Below, one piece after another: positions 28,657-37,651 of a stretch of 64,000 nt of DNA. The stretch spans positions 434,001-498,000 of the forward strand of contig NZ_LT629779.1 in the NCBI RefSeq assembly GCF_900105535.1. Direction: 5' to 3'. Position 1 is the stretch's first letter. Every line of letters begins with the position of its first letter. The notes under the pieces are model-generated. The model ran no database searches, was not told where the DNA came from, and was given only the letters and a program-made list of their open reading frames with translations. The stretch is from Pseudarthrobacter equi (lineage in GTDB: Bacteria > Actinomycetota > Actinomycetes > Actinomycetales > Micrococcaceae). The translations under genes and the position numbers were made by a program.

Positions 28657-31308
28657 GTGCAGCGCATTGCTCAGACGCGCCGCCGATTCACCGCGGTGCT
28701 CGTCGCCGCAGTAGTCGCCGCTGCCTTGTTCCCAATCAGTCCGACCAGTGTCCATGCGGCACCTGAGCCGGGCAGCTATGCACTCGACTTTGGACCAGGC
28801 GCCGTTGCAGACGGGTACCAGGGCGTCCCATGCGACAGCGCCTTCGACCCCGAACGCGGTTACGGCTTCGATAGCACCGCTAACATCGCTGGGCGGGATC
28901 GTGGCGGCGATGACCTGCTTAAGGGCGACTTCTGTTTCGCCAACACAATGAATTTCAGCGCCCAGCTTCCCACAGGTGACTACACCGTGCGGGTGATTTA
29001 TGGCGACCTATCGTCCAGCCAAGGAGCGGCAACTATTACGGCTGAGGGCCAGACCGTGGTCTCACGTGCCGGTGCAGCAGCGGGTCAATTCGTGGACCGC
29101 ACCTTCAACGCACGCGTATCTGACGGCGCACTTTCCCTATCGTTTTCGGGCAGCCCTGCACGAATCAACGCTCTAGTCATCAAGCCATACGTGTGGGAGC
29201 CAGGACTTGCCCTCACGGATGACGGAAGCGGAAGCGTACAACTGAAGAATTCTTCCGTCTCGCTTCGGATGTCCAAGAACTCTGCAGCAATCACCGAGAT
29301 CCGCCTCAACGGACAAGAACCTACCCGCAACCTGCTTGCAGGCGGTCAAGGCGACTACCTCGCCAATTATGTTGTCGCCGGCAAACGGCTCCAGAACACA
29401 CTGCGCAGCGCGGAATTCGCCATCGAATCCCAGACCGACTCCCGCATTGAGGTGTCCTTCACTGAAAATGACCCGGCCGCGCTCCCGTTCGAAGTTGAAG
29501 TGCATATCGTCCTCGAAGCCGATGCGCCTGGATTCTACATGTACTCGGTCTACCGCTACCCGGAGAACATGCCGGCAGACGTCCAGCTCGAGCAGCTGCG
29601 TTACAGCTTCTCCGGAGACAAGAACTTGTTCCGCTGGTACTCCATCGACGGGGAACGAGCAGGAGTCGCACCACTCCAGTCAGAGATCGACGCCGGCACA
29701 GAGGTACAGGACGCGACGTACCGCCTGGCGGACGGCAGCGTCTACTCGAAGTACCAGCAGATCAGCGACCCGGAGGGCACGGACGGGGTCTTCGGCATTT
29801 ACGGTGACCACATCGGTTTATCACTCATTCAGGCGAACAAGGACTGGGTTGGGGGCGGCCCCACCCGGCAGGATCTGACCACACATACGGGAGGTTCCCC
29901 GCGCCTTCTTTGGCATGAAACAACCGCGCACTACACTTCAGAACGAGTCACCCCTGAGCACGGCTGGGAAAAAATATACGGCCCATACTTCCTCTACGTC
30001 CATGAGGGCGAATCCCCGGACAGCATGTATCAGGCCGCAGTGGCCCGTCTTGGGGAAGAAAAAGCGAAATGGCCCTACAGCTGGGTGACTGATCCGCTTT
30101 ATGCAGCCCACACGCGGGGATCCGCCGCCGGCCAACTGACACTTTCAAACGTGAGTACTCCTGCCAACGCCTGGGTGCTCCTCACCGACCCCCAGTCCGA
30201 CGACTGGCAACTCGATTTCGAGAACTACATCTACTCGGCCCGGACCGACAGCGAAGGCCGATTCACTATTCCCGCCGTCCGCCCAGGCACCTACACCCTG
30301 CACGCCTTCACAGACGGTGTCTTCGGCGAGTACACCAAGACCGACGTCGTCATCGCGGAGAACGCCCGCACTGAACTCGGCACGCTCACCTGGGAACAGG
30401 AAGCACACGGACGCGAACTCTGGCGGATAGGCACCCCCGACCGCTCGGCCGGCGAGTTCCACATCGCCGAGGGCGCCGCCTCGCCCGTTCCAGGGCTGGA
30501 CCCATTCCGCAAGTGGGGCACGTGGCTCGACTACCCCACCGAGTTCCCCAATGACGTCGACTTCCAGGTGGGCCAGGATGACCCGGCCAAGGACTGGAAC
30601 TACTTCCAGCCCGCAGTGCGAACACCAGGCCTCCCGGACACACTGAAGGTGCCATACGACAGCACTCCAACGGACTGGAAGATTCGCTTCAATGCGGACG
30701 GGCGCCTGACAGGAAAAGCCACCTTGACGTTTGGAATTGCCAGCAGTGTGTTTGGCAGCCTCGATGTCTCGGTGAACGGACAGAACATCAAGACGTGGGA
30801 GACAATCCCCGGTCCGAGCAACGACTCCGCACTGTATCGGCAATCTGATCGCGGCGTTTACCGCGAACTCAGCGTCCAGTTCGATGCCTCACTGCTCCGG
30901 CCCACAGACAACGTCATTAATCTGAAACCGGTCGTACCAGCCACGGCGGACCCAAATACGTCATGGTCCAACGCCTTCGCCAGCGTGATGTACGACGCGA
31001 TCAAACTCGAGGTGGCACCGTCCTTGAACGTCGAGGCCGCGGTCTCCTCGCGATGCGAGGCGGGGAAGGTCGTCCTCGTCACGTCGCTTAAGAACAACGA
31101 TTCCGAGGCGGTTACGGCAGCTGTTCAAACGGAATACGGATCCAAGGAACAGGCTTCGGTCAGAACACACCAAACGGTGAAGGAAGAAGTCAGGACGAAC
31201 TTGCCGTCCGTACCCGCGGGTGTGCTCACGCTAGGTACGAGGGCCACAATAGGCGGCGAGGATATCTCTTATCAGCAAGAGATCGAATATCCAGGGCACT
31301 TCTGCTGA
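28657..31308 (+). CDS. Secreted rhamnogalacturonan lyase, polysaccharide lyase family 4
   Basis: An 883-residue secreted protein that should cleave rhamnogalacturonan I by beta-elimination. The signal peptide ends near residue 34 (TSVHAAPEPG). Order of domains: N-terminal malectin-like/CBM sandwich (~40-175), the large beta-sandwich lyase domain (~180-480), an fnIII-like PL4 domain (~495-575, PAVRPGTYTLHAFTDGVFGEY), a CBM-like jelly roll (~580-785) and a C-terminal ~95-residue domain (~787-883) also found in the PL11 lyase of this window. GTG start with AAAGGAG 6 bases upstream. Monocistronic, with a strong terminator at 31312. Paired LacI-type operators lie upstream, so it belongs to the same regulon as the PL11 operon. 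Confidence 0.85.
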   Translation: MQRIAQTRRRFTAVLVAAVVAAALFPISPTSVHAAPEPGSYALDFGPGAVADGYQGVPCDSAFDPERGYGFDSTANIAGRDRGGDDLLKGDFCFANTMNFSAQLPTGDYTVRVIYGDLSSSQGAATITAEGQTVVSRAGAAAGQFVDRTFNARVSDGALSLSFSGSPARINALVIKPYVWEPGLALTDDGSGSVQLKNSSVSLRMSKNSAAITEIRLNGQEPTRNLLAGGQGDYLANYVVAGKRLQNTLRSAEFAIESQTDSRIEVSFTENDPAALPFEVEVHIVLEADAPGFYMYSVYRYPENMPADVQLEQLRYSFSGDKNLFRWYSIDGERAGVAPLQSEIDAGTEVQDATYRLADGSVYSKYQQISDPEGTDGVFGIYGDHIGLSLIQANKDWVGGGPTRQDLTTHTGGSPRLLWHETTAHYTSERVTPEHGWEKIYGPYFLYVHEGESPDSMYQAAVARLGEEKAKWPYSWVTDPLYAAHTRGSAAGQLTLSNVSTPANAWVLLTDPQSDDWQLDFENYIYSARTDSEGRFTIPAVRPGTYTLHAFTDGVFGEYTKTDVVIAENARTELGTLTWEQEAHGRELWRIGTPDRSAGEFHIAEGAASPVPGLDPFRKWGTWLDYPTEFPNDVDFQVGQDDPAKDWNYFQPAVRTPGLPDTLKVPYDSTPTDWKIRFNADGRLTGKATLTFGIASSVFGSLDVSVNGQNIKTWETIPGPSNDSALYRQSDRGVYRELSVQFDASLLRPTDNVINLKPVVPATADPNTSWSNAFASVMYDAIKLEVAPSLNVEAAVSSRCEAGKVVLVTSLKNNDSEAVTAAVQTEYGSKEQASVRTHQTVKEEVRTNLPSVPAGVLTLGTRATIGGEDISYQQEIEYPGHFC

Positions 31309-31311
31309 AGG

Positions 31312-31346
31312 GACTGGGGGCGGCGCTAGCCGCCCCCAGTCTTTTT
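31312..31346 (+). terminator. Rho-independent terminator of the PL4 gene
   Basis: A perfect 13-bp stem (GACTGGGGGCGGC / GCCGCCCCCAGTC), loop GCTA and a TTTTT run, 3 bases after the PL4 stop codon. It is the most classical intrinsic terminator in the window. Confidence 0.92.
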
Positions 31347-31651
31347 GCACCGAAAGTCGCTCATAGACCGGGTACGTTCACGTGTTTTCGATGATGAAAA
31401 GTCGGTTCCCGGCGGCCCCGAAGACTTGCAGGCGAGGCACGGAAGGACAAGACATCGGACGTTTTTAGATACCCTTACTGTTGCAGCTGGAAGGACATAT
31501 CACCTTGTTTTGGATATCTTCTGCAGAGAGCAATCAGCGGGGACAGGGAGAATTTGTGCCGACTGTGCGAACATGCATCCCAGTCCTGATAATGGTCGGA
31601 TGTATTAGGCTTGTTTGAACTTGAACGTTCTCTCGCCTCTAGGAGCGCGCT
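31347..31651. other. 305-base gap before the GntR gene
   Basis: An 87-codon ORF on the plus strand lacks a ribosome site and coding character and is not accepted. The only notable motif is TCGGATGTATTAG around 31597, similar to one half of the palindrome at 35862, which may allow autoregulation of the GntR gene. Nothing else was recognised. Confidence 0.4.
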
Positions 31652-32377
31652 TTGGCACTAACAGATGACGCCATCGAGAAGATCAAGGCGATGCTGCTGG
31701 CAGGTGAGCTCCGCCCTGGTGACCGGTTGCCGCCGGAAAAGGATCTCGCCGAGAAGCTTGGGCTGTCCCGCAGCTCAATGAGAGAAGCGGTTAAGGCTCT
31801 TGAGCTGATAAGGGTGCTCGATGTCCGGCGTGGGGATGGAACATACGTGACCACGCTTGACCCCCAACTCTTAAATGAAGCCCTCGGTTTCATCGTTGAG
31901 CTGCACCAGGCGCAGGGTGTAGTGGAGCTGTTGGAGGTTCGGCGCATCCTTGAGCCGGCCGCCGCCGCAATGGCAGCGCAGAAGATTGGGCAGGAGGGGC
32001 TGGATAATCTGAGGGCGTCGATGGCGGGTGTCACGGAAGAGACCAGCGTGGAAGAACTTGTTCAGCACGATATGGAATTTCACAGCATCATTGCCGCGCA
32101 TTCAGGCAATACCTACCTTGCGGGGCTTCTGGAGGCACTGTCGTCACGGACTTTACGGGCGCGGATCTGGCGGGGACTGACTCAGGAAAAGGCTGTAGCC
32201 CGGACTCTTTCCGAACACGAGGCCATCGCTGCCGCCCTGGAACGTGGGGATGTGGAGTTAGTCAGGGCGTTAGTCACTGTCCACGTCAGTGGGGTTGAGG
32301 GTTGGCTGCGGGAAACGATGCTTAAGTCCACGGCTGCTGAATATGCGCCAGCGGAACTGGCGGGGATTAATCCCTAG
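31652..32377 (+). CDS. FadR/GntR-family regulator (FCD) of the L-fucose cluster
   Basis: A 241-residue regulator: N-terminal winged HTH (KIKAMLLAGELRPGDRLPPE, AEKLGLSRSSMREAVKALEL) and C-terminal FCD domain (ELLEVRRILEPAAAAMAA; HDMEFHSIIAAHSGNTYLAG; HEAIAAALERGD). TTG start with AGGAG 6 bases upstream. It lies next to the L-fucose genes and converges on the lactonase gene with the two stop codons sharing CTAG. Proteins of this subgroup often respond to sugar-acid intermediates. The perfect palindrome at 35862 is its most probable operator. Confidence 0.87.
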   Translation: MALTDDAIEKIKAMLLAGELRPGDRLPPEKDLAEKLGLSRSSMREAVKALELIRVLDVRRGDGTYVTTLDPQLLNEALGFIVELHQAQGVVELLEVRRILEPAAAAMAAQKIGQEGLDNLRASMAGVTEETSVEELVQHDMEFHSIIAAHSGNTYLAGLLEALSSRTLRARIWRGLTQEKAVARTLSEHEAIAAALERGDVELVRALVTVHVSGVEGWLRETMLKSTAAEYAPAELAGINP

Positions 32378-33216
32378 AGTTTGTAGGCCGACTCAGCACT
32401 TCGACTACGCAGCCATTGTTGTTCGTTGGGTGATAGTTCGTCCACAAGGTCGTCCAGCACTTGCAATGATTCCGAATACGGGCCGCCCATCAAGCTGACC
32501 GGCCAGTCACTGCCGAGCATGAGGCGCTGCGGGCCGAAGGTGTTCAATGCCTCCTCCCAGGCCGGGCGGATGGCTTCCTTTGTATAGGGAACGCCGGGCA
32601 ATCTCAGACCCGAGACTTTCGCCGCAGTGTTGGGCAGTGCCGCCAGTGCTCGCATGCTGTCGCGCCAAGGTCGGAAGTTTTCCTTGCCCGCCTCTAGCGG
32701 GGGCTTTCCCAAATGATCCAGGACAACCGTGAGCTCCGGAACCGCCCGGGCCAGGTCGACGGTTTGTTGAAGGTGACGCGGCCAGGCGTCCGGTACATCA
32801 AAGGCCAGGCCCGCGGCAGCCGCGCGCCTGAGGGATCTGCGCACCGCCGGAAGCTCAAGGAACCCCTCACGGGGATCGTCGTGCACCAGGTGCCTGAGGC
32901 CGCACACCACCGGTTCCGAGCTCAGTCGTTCTATTTCAGCTTCGGCTGCTAGGTCATCGTCCAAAGGAACCCACGCGACCACCCCGCGAACCCATGTCTC
33001 TGTCCGCGCGGTGCGAAGCATGGCATCAGTGTCCTGCTGGGAGTCTTCCGCCTGGACGAGAATGGCTGAATCGATACCGTATTGACCCATCAGGGCTTCA
33101 GCTTCGATGGCCGTAAAGCTGCGGAAGATGTGTCCGTGCTGTGGCCCCAGCCACGAGTATCCGCCCTCGTCGAGGTCCCAAAGGTGCAGATGGGCGTCGA
33201 TTCGGGGTGCGGTCAT
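32374..33216 (-). CDS. Amidohydrolase_2 family lactonase, probable L-fuconolactonase
   Basis: A 280-residue metal-dependent hydrolase of the amidohydrolase_2 (TIM-barrel) family. The metal-binding HLHLW is at residues 9-13, followed by FDVPDAWPRHL, VVLDHLGKPPL, and MLGSDWPVSLMGG with the catalytic Asp. This group contains L-fuconolactonase and L-rhamnonolactonase, which open sugar lactones. It is the last gene of a minus-strand operon of dehydratase, mutarotase, dehydrogenase and lactonase, each coupled by 4-base or near-zero spacing. The assignment to L-fucono-1,5-lactone rests on that context. Confidence 0.85.
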   Translation of the reverse strand: MTAPRIDAHLHLWDLDEGGYSWLGPQHGHIFRSFTAIEAEALMGQYGIDSAILVQAEDSQQDTDAMLRTARTETWVRGVVAWVPLDDDLAAEAEIERLSSEPVVCGLRHLVHDDPREGFLELPAVRRSLRRAAAAGLAFDVPDAWPRHLQQTVDLARAVPELTVVLDHLGKPPLEAGKENFRPWRDSMRALAALPNTAAKVSGLRLPGVPYTKEAIRPAWEEALNTFGPQRLMLGSDWPVSLMGGPYSESLQVLDDLVDELSPNEQQWLRSRSAESAYKL

Positions 33217-34199
33217 GAAGCAATCAGCCCCTCATCTTCGAGGTGCTCCCAGAGTTCGGGGGGAATTTGCTCCTTGGTCCGACGCGCCGTGTCCTCCACC
33301 TGCTCGGGCTTGCTCGCGCCGACGACAACCGCGCAGACAGCAGGGTGGCGAAGGCTGTACTGGAGGGCTGCTGTGGGAAGCTCGACGTCGTACTCTGCGC
33401 ACACGCTGGCCAGCCGGCGCGCCTTCAGAAGAGCAGCTGCCGGGGCTGGCGCATAGTTGTAGTGCGCAGCGTCCGGAACGGTTGGTTTGGCAAGCAGTCC
33501 TGAATTGTAGATGCCGACGTTCACGACCCACGTCCCTGCACTCAGGCAAGCGGGCAGCAAATTCTCGGCCGCCGGCTGTTCCAGAAGAGTGTATCGCCCG
33601 GCAAGCATCACCAGGTCCAGATCAGCGCTTTTCACACAACGGGTCAGCGCCTCGGCAGAATTCGATCCCACGCCGATTGCTCCCACGAGACCTTCACGTT
33701 TCAGTTTCTCCAACGCCGGCAGCGCCTGATCGATCCCGGCGTCAAGGCTATACGCATCGGGGTCATGCAGGTAGGCGATATCCAGCCGATCCATCCCCAG
33801 CCGTTCCAGGGATTCCTCCAGGCTCCTTCGGATACCCGCCTCGCTCGGGTCCCACCGTCTTCGTACTGTCGCCGGCACGCAGAATCCCTCGTCATCCAGC
33901 GTCCCTGGCGAGTAACCGGGGTTTGGTTCAAGAACGCGGCCGACCTTCGTCGAGATCAGATACTCGTCCCGGGGTCGTTTGGATAAGGCCGCGCCAAGTC
34001 GGGCCTCTGAGAGACCCAGCCCATAATGTGGAGCGGTATCGAAGTAGCGGACGCCCGAAGCCCAGGCCGCATCCACCGTCCTTGCGGCAACACTGTCCTC
34101 TACCTCTCGGTAGAGGTTTCCTATCCCTGCGGCACCAAATCCCAGCCACCCTGCCTCGATTCCGCCTACCGCCAGTCCATTCCGAGACGGGTTGGTCAT
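33213..34199 (-). CDS. Aldo/keto reductase, probable L-fucose (aldose) 1-dehydrogenase
   Basis: A 328-residue AKR of the D-threo-aldose/L-fucose 1-dehydrogenase subgroup: FGAAGIGNLYREV, the catalytic Asp and Tyr in RYFDTAPHYGLGLSE, Lys in LISTKVGR and the His region DIAYLHDPD. The enzyme would oxidise L-fucose to the lactone with NAD(P)+. Its ends overlap the lactonase and mutarotase genes by 4 bases each (ATGA), so it is embedded in the fucose operon. Confidence 0.87.
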   Translation of the reverse strand: MTNPSRNGLAVGGIEAGWLGFGAAGIGNLYREVEDSVAARTVDAAWASGVRYFDTAPHYGLGLSEARLGAALSKRPRDEYLISTKVGRVLEPNPGYSPGTLDDEGFCVPATVRRRWDPSEAGIRRSLEESLERLGMDRLDIAYLHDPDAYSLDAGIDQALPALEKLKREGLVGAIGVGSNSAEALTRCVKSADLDLVMLAGRYTLLEQPAAENLLPACLSAGTWVVNVGIYNSGLLAKPTVPDAAHYNYAPAPAAALLKARRLASVCAEYDVELPTAALQYSLRHPAVCAVVVGASKPEQVEDTARRTKEQIPPELWEHLEDEGLIAS

Positions 34200-34507
34200 G
34201 GCAGATTCCAGACCAGCTGTAGCCCGGAATCATCGCCCGAGTAATCGTCCGGAACAGCAAGCAGCTCGGCCATCCGCGCCTGCCAACTGATGTTCCCCGG
34301 ATGCTCAGCCAGTTGTTTGCGCATGGCGACGTAGTCTTCAACTTCAAGAACATGGAACAGCTCCAGGCCGCTTCGCCATATGCTCCACTCGTTCACTCCT
34401 GCCTTGTGCAGAGCGGTGGTCAGTTCATGCGGAATCTCTGCGTGCGCCCGTTCATACTCGTGCTCCCTTCCGGGACGCAGGCGCGTGTGCAACGCAATTC
34501 TTTCCAT
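34196..34507 (-). CDS. L-rhamnose-mutarotase-family protein, probable L-fucose mutarotase
   Basis: A 103-residue member of the RhaM-type mutarotase family: start MERIALHTRLRPGREHEYER, catalytic His and Tyr region, and SIWRSGLELFHVLEVEDYVA. These small cytoplasmic dimers interconvert the anomers of 6-deoxyhexoses. The neighbours make L-fucose the likely substrate. Coupled by ATGA to the dehydrogenase gene and 1 base from the dehydratase gene. Confidence 0.87.
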   Translation of the reverse strand: MERIALHTRLRPGREHEYERAHAEIPHELTTALHKAGVNEWSIWRSGLELFHVLEVEDYVAMRKQLAEHPGNISWQARMAELLAVPDDYSGDDSGLQLVWNLP

Positions 34508-34508
34508 G

Positions 34509-35819
34509 TCAGGCCACCACGGCTGGTTGCCAGGCAGCCCCCACAGGGTAGGTGTGATGTTTCAGGGAAGGGGCGAGGATCTGAGTTCCCGCACCGGGAA
34601 CCGTTGGCGGCCAGTACTTACCCGAATGGACGACCACTGGGGCCATGAAGTGCTCATGCAGATGGTCCACGTATTCGATCATCCTGCCCTCCAGGGATCC
34701 GGACACGGCCACAAAGTCGAACATGGACAGGTGCTGGATGCTCTCGCACAACCCCACCCCGCCAGCGTGCGGGCACACCGGCACACCGAACTTCGCCGCG
34801 AGCAGTAGGTTGGCGATGTTTTCGTTGACGCCGGCTACACGCACAGCGTCAATCTGCATCACTTGGCATCCTCCGGACTGGAGGAGCTGTTTGAAGACGA
34901 TCCTGTTTTGGGCATGTTCCCCGGTTGCCACCGGGACAGGTGCGATACTCCGTGCAATGGCCGCGTGTCCCAAGATGTCGTCCGGACTGGTGGGCTCCTC
35001 AACCCAGGCAAGATCAAACTGGGCCAGTGGGGCCAGCCACTCTACAGCTTCGGCAACGTCCCACCGCTGATTGGCATCAATGGCAATACGGATATCAGGT
35101 CCAACAGCTTCCCGGGCAAGGCGTACCCGCCGAATGTCGTCGTTGCGGTCCGCTCCCACTTTCAGCTTAATCTGGGAAAAGCCCTCGGTTACCGCTTGCA
35201 GGGCAAGCCTTACCAGCTTGTCATCGGTGTATCCGAGCCATCCCGGTGTCGTGGTGTAAGCAGGATAGCCTTCTGCCCGTAGGGTGGCGGCCCGCTCTGC
35301 CCGGCCAGGCTCGGCCTGTCGAAGAATCTCCAAGGCATCCTCGCGGGTAAGCGCATCACTGAGATACCGGAAATCCACAAGGTCCACAATCTGCTCTGGG
35401 GTGAAACCAGCAAGGAGTTCCCACAGTGGAAGACCAGCCCGTTTGGCCTTCAGGTCCCACAAGGCGTTCACGACGGCCCCAATGGCCATATGCACCACAC
35501 CTTTTTCAGGTCCCAGCCAGCGAAGCTGCGAATCATGGACCAGTTCGCGCCATAGGCCGCCCAGGTCATCCAAAACGGCCTCTACCTCTCGCCCTGCTAA
35601 CCGGTCCGCGACCAAAGCCACCGCCTGCGCCTGCACATCAGTTCCCCGCCCAATCGTGAAAACGAAGCCGTGGCCCTCGTGCCCGTCGGAAGCGTCCGTC
35701 CGGAGGATGAGATAGGCCGCCGAATAGTCCGGGTCGGGGTTCATCGCATCGGAACCGTCCAATTCCAAGGAAGTGGGAAACCGGACATCGATCGTTTCGA
35801 TGTCAGCAAAGCGGCTCAT
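34509..35819 (-). CDS. L-fuconate dehydratase (enolase superfamily)
   Basis: A 436-residue enolase-superfamily dehydratase. The active-site pattern is complete: the Lys of [10 protein letters not shown], metal ligands Asp/Glu/Glu in [18 protein letters not shown] and ATGEHAQNR, and His in [11 protein letters not shown]. The length and the [20 protein letters not shown] segment fit L-fuconate dehydratase, which makes 2-keto-3-deoxy-L-fuconate. It is the first gene of the minus-strand operon and is transcribed divergently from the FAH-SDR operon through a shared control region that carries the palindrome at 35862. Confidence 0.92.
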   Translation of the reverse strand: MSRFADIETIDVRFPTSLELDGSDAMNPDPDYSAAYLILRTDASDGHEGHGFVFTIGRGTDVQAQAVALVADRLAGREVEAVLDDLGGLWRELVHDSQLRWLGPEKGVVHMAIGAVVNALWDLKAKRAGLPLWELLAGFTPEQIVDLVDFRYLSDALTREDALEILRQAEPGRAERAATLRAEGYPAYTTTPGWLGYTDDKLVRLALQAVTEGFSQIKLKVGADRNDDIRRVRLAREAVGPDIRIAIDANQRWDVAEAVEWLAPLAQFDLAWVEEPTSPDDILGHAAIARSIAPVPVATGEHAQNRIVFKQLLQSGGCQVMQIDAVRVAGVNENIANLLLAAKFGVPVCPHAGGVGLCESIQHLSMFDFVAVSGSLEGRMIEYVDHLHEHFMAPVVVHSGKYWPPTVPGAGTQILAPSLKHHTYPVGAAWQPAVVA

Positions 35820-35859
35820 ATGCTCTCCTAGCCCTTAAATGAGAACTTGCATCTAAAAA

Positions 35860-35889
35860 ACCATAAACATCCGATGTTTATGTTGTCAA
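35860..35889 (-). promoter_or_regulatory. Promoter of the dehydratase operon with a perfect 10+1+10 palindrome
   Basis: On the minus strand TTGACA (35889-35884), an 18-base spacer and TATGGT (35865-35860) form a promoter. The palindrome at 35862-35882 has perfect arms CATAAACATC and GATGTTTATG about a single central base, so it fills the spacer and -10 box. Bound repressor would exclude RNA polymerase. The divergent FAH-SDR operon starts 70 bp away and can be controlled by the same site. The adjacent GntR/FCD protein is the likely ligand. Confidence 0.7.
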
Positions 35890-35951
35890 TCTCGGACGTC
35901 CTCTTGAATAATGTCCCTGAGACCCATGAAACCTCTGATGTTAGGAACGAC

Positions 35952-36845
35952 ATGAAACTGCTTCGTGTAGGAGAATCAGGTGCCGAACGACCGGCGGTGC
36001 TGGTTGCCGGCGCTGACGGCGTCGAGCGCTGCTATAGCTTGGAAAGCCTCACCCAGGACATTGACGGGGCTTTCCTGGCCCAGGATGGTATTGAGCGAGT
36101 CCGCTCCGGTCTTGCGGCAGGATCCTTTGCCGAACTTGAGGGATACCAGGAGCAGCGCGTCGGGCCGCCAATCGCACGACCGTCTTCCCTCATTTGCATC
36201 GGAATGAACTACGCTGCCCATGCGGCCGAGTCCGGCGCTGAGCCACCAACTGTTCCCGTGGTCTTTTTGAAACCCGCGAACACCGTTGCCGGTCCCTACG
36301 ACGCCGCCCCCATCCCTCCACACAGCGCCCGCTACGACTGGGAGGTAGAGCTGGGCATCGTCATAGGACGCCCCGCCAGCTACCTGCCTTCTCCGGATGA
36401 AGCCCGCGGCTGTATCGCCGGTTATGCGGTTGCAAATGATCTCTCCGAGCGCGATTACCAACTCAATGGGCCTGCTGGTCAATGGACCAAGGGAAAATCC
36501 TTGCCCGGATCCACGCCGCTGGGTCCGTGGCTGGTTCCTGCCGATGAGGTCGACAGCGACCGGCTGCAGCTTCGCAGCTGGGTGAACGGCGAGCCCCGCC
36601 AGAATTCTTCGACCGGGGATCTTATTTTCGATGCTGCCACCCTGGTACATCACCTCAGCCAGTACATGCTCCTTGAACCCGGTGACGTCATCCTCACCGG
36701 AACCCCTGAGGGTGTGGCGCTTTCAGGCAGGTTCCCCTACATCGCTGACGGTGATGTCGTCGAGGTCGAAATCGAAGGCCTCGGACATCAACGCCAGGAA
36801 TTCTTCCGAGCAACAACGCTCGGTCTGGCAGGGGCAGCGAAATGA
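35952..36845 (+). CDS. Fumarylacetoacetate-hydrolase-family enzyme, probable 2,4-diketo-3-deoxy-L-fuconate hydrolase
   Basis: A 297-residue FAH-fold enzyme. Family marks: CIGMNYAAHAAESGAEPP, VFLKPANTVAGP, metal-binding acids in DWEVELGIVIGRP, GYAVANDLSERDYQ, KSLPGSTPLGPWLVPADE and TGTPEGVALSG. In the extended L-fucose/L-rhamnose pathway the homologous hydrolase splits the 2,4-diketo acid into pyruvate and lactate. The ATG at 35952 has AGGAA upstream; an earlier in-frame ATG lies within the operator region and is rejected. The SDR gene follows with ATGA overlap. Confidence 0.87.
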   Translation: MKLLRVGESGAERPAVLVAGADGVERCYSLESLTQDIDGAFLAQDGIERVRSGLAAGSFAELEGYQEQRVGPPIARPSSLICIGMNYAAHAAESGAEPPTVPVVFLKPANTVAGPYDAAPIPPHSARYDWEVELGIVIGRPASYLPSPDEARGCIAGYAVANDLSERDYQLNGPAGQWTKGKSLPGSTPLGPWLVPADEVDSDRLQLRSWVNGEPRQNSSTGDLIFDAATLVHHLSQYMLLEPGDVILTGTPEGVALSGRFPYIADGDVVEVEIEGLGHQRQEFFRATTLGLAGAAK

Positions 36846-37594
36846 CGAAAGAATTTCACGGCCTCAAGGCGCTGGTCACCGGGGGTGCGTCGGGTATAGG
36901 TGATGCCATCTCCCGGCATTTGCAGGTACTCGGCGCAGAGGTTGCTGTTTTGGACCTGAACCCTCATGCCGCCGCCGAAAGAACTATTCCCATCCATTGC
37001 GACGTCGCCGATCCGGCATCAGTGGCCAGCTCAGTAGCGCGGGCTGTGGATCGACTTGGAGCTCTTGACGTGGTCGTGAATAACGCCGGCATCGGCGCTC
37101 AGGGCACCATTGCTGACAACAGTGACGAAGAGTGGCACCGTGTACTGGACGTCAACGTGCTGGGCATTGTGCGAGTGTCCCGCGCCGCCCTTCCGCACCT
37201 GCGTCAGTCAAGCAACGCCGCGATCGTGAACGTATGCTCAATCGCAGCCACTGCGGGGCTGCCGCAGCGTGCGCTGTACTCGGCCTCAAAGGGTGCCGTA
37301 TTGTCACTGACCCTCGCGATGGCTGCCGATCATATTCGAGAAGGCATCCGGGTCAATTGCGTGAACCCAGGAACAGTTGACACGCCGTGGGTGGGCAGAC
37401 TGCTCGGGTCCGCGGCTGACCCTGTGAAGGAACGCAGCTCCTTGGAAGCCAGGCAACCGCACGGCCGCCTCGTGCAGGCGGAAGAGGTTGCCGCGGCTGT
37501 TGCACACCTCGCAAGCCCCACATCCCGTTCAACGAGCGGCACCTATCTGGCCGTCGACGGCGGCATGCAGGGTCTCCGGCTCCGCCCACTGTGA
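36842..37594 (+). CDS. SDR dehydrogenase, probable 2-keto-3-deoxy-L-fuconate dehydrogenase
   Basis: A 250-residue classical short-chain dehydrogenase: cofactor motif VTGGASGIGDAISRHL, acidic residue at VLDLNPH (NAD preference), NNAG, catalytic Ser in VNVCSIAAT and YSASK. The C-terminal SGTYLAVDGGMQGLRLRPL is typical. In the pathway it would oxidise the 4-position of 2-keto-3-deoxy-L-fuconate, giving the substrate of the hydrolase encoded by the preceding gene. Followed by a terminator at 37611. Confidence 0.88.
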   Translation: MTKEFHGLKALVTGGASGIGDAISRHLQVLGAEVAVLDLNPHAAAERTIPIHCDVADPASVASSVARAVDRLGALDVVVNNAGIGAQGTIADNSDEEWHRVLDVNVLGIVRVSRAALPHLRQSSNAAIVNVCSIAATAGLPQRALYSASKGAVLSLTLAMAADHIREGIRVNCVNPGTVDTPWVGRLLGSAADPVKERSSLEARQPHGRLVQAEEVAAAVAHLASPTSRSTSGTYLAVDGGMQGLRLRPL

Positions 37595-37610
37595 CCAAAT
37601 ACACCCCGCG

Positions 37611-37651
37611 GTGTCACCCTGCCCTATCTGTAATCTCCGGCAGGGTGATAC
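37611..37651. terminator. Hairpin after the SDR gene
   Basis: GTGTCACCCTGCC pairs with GGCAGGGTGATAC (one G-U pair) around a 15-base loop, 16 bases after the SDR stop. No long T-run. Confidence 0.65.

Noticed and set aside
31345..31608. 87-codon ORF after the PL4 terminator
   Set aside because: Starts inside the terminator T-run, lacks a ribosome site and codon bias.
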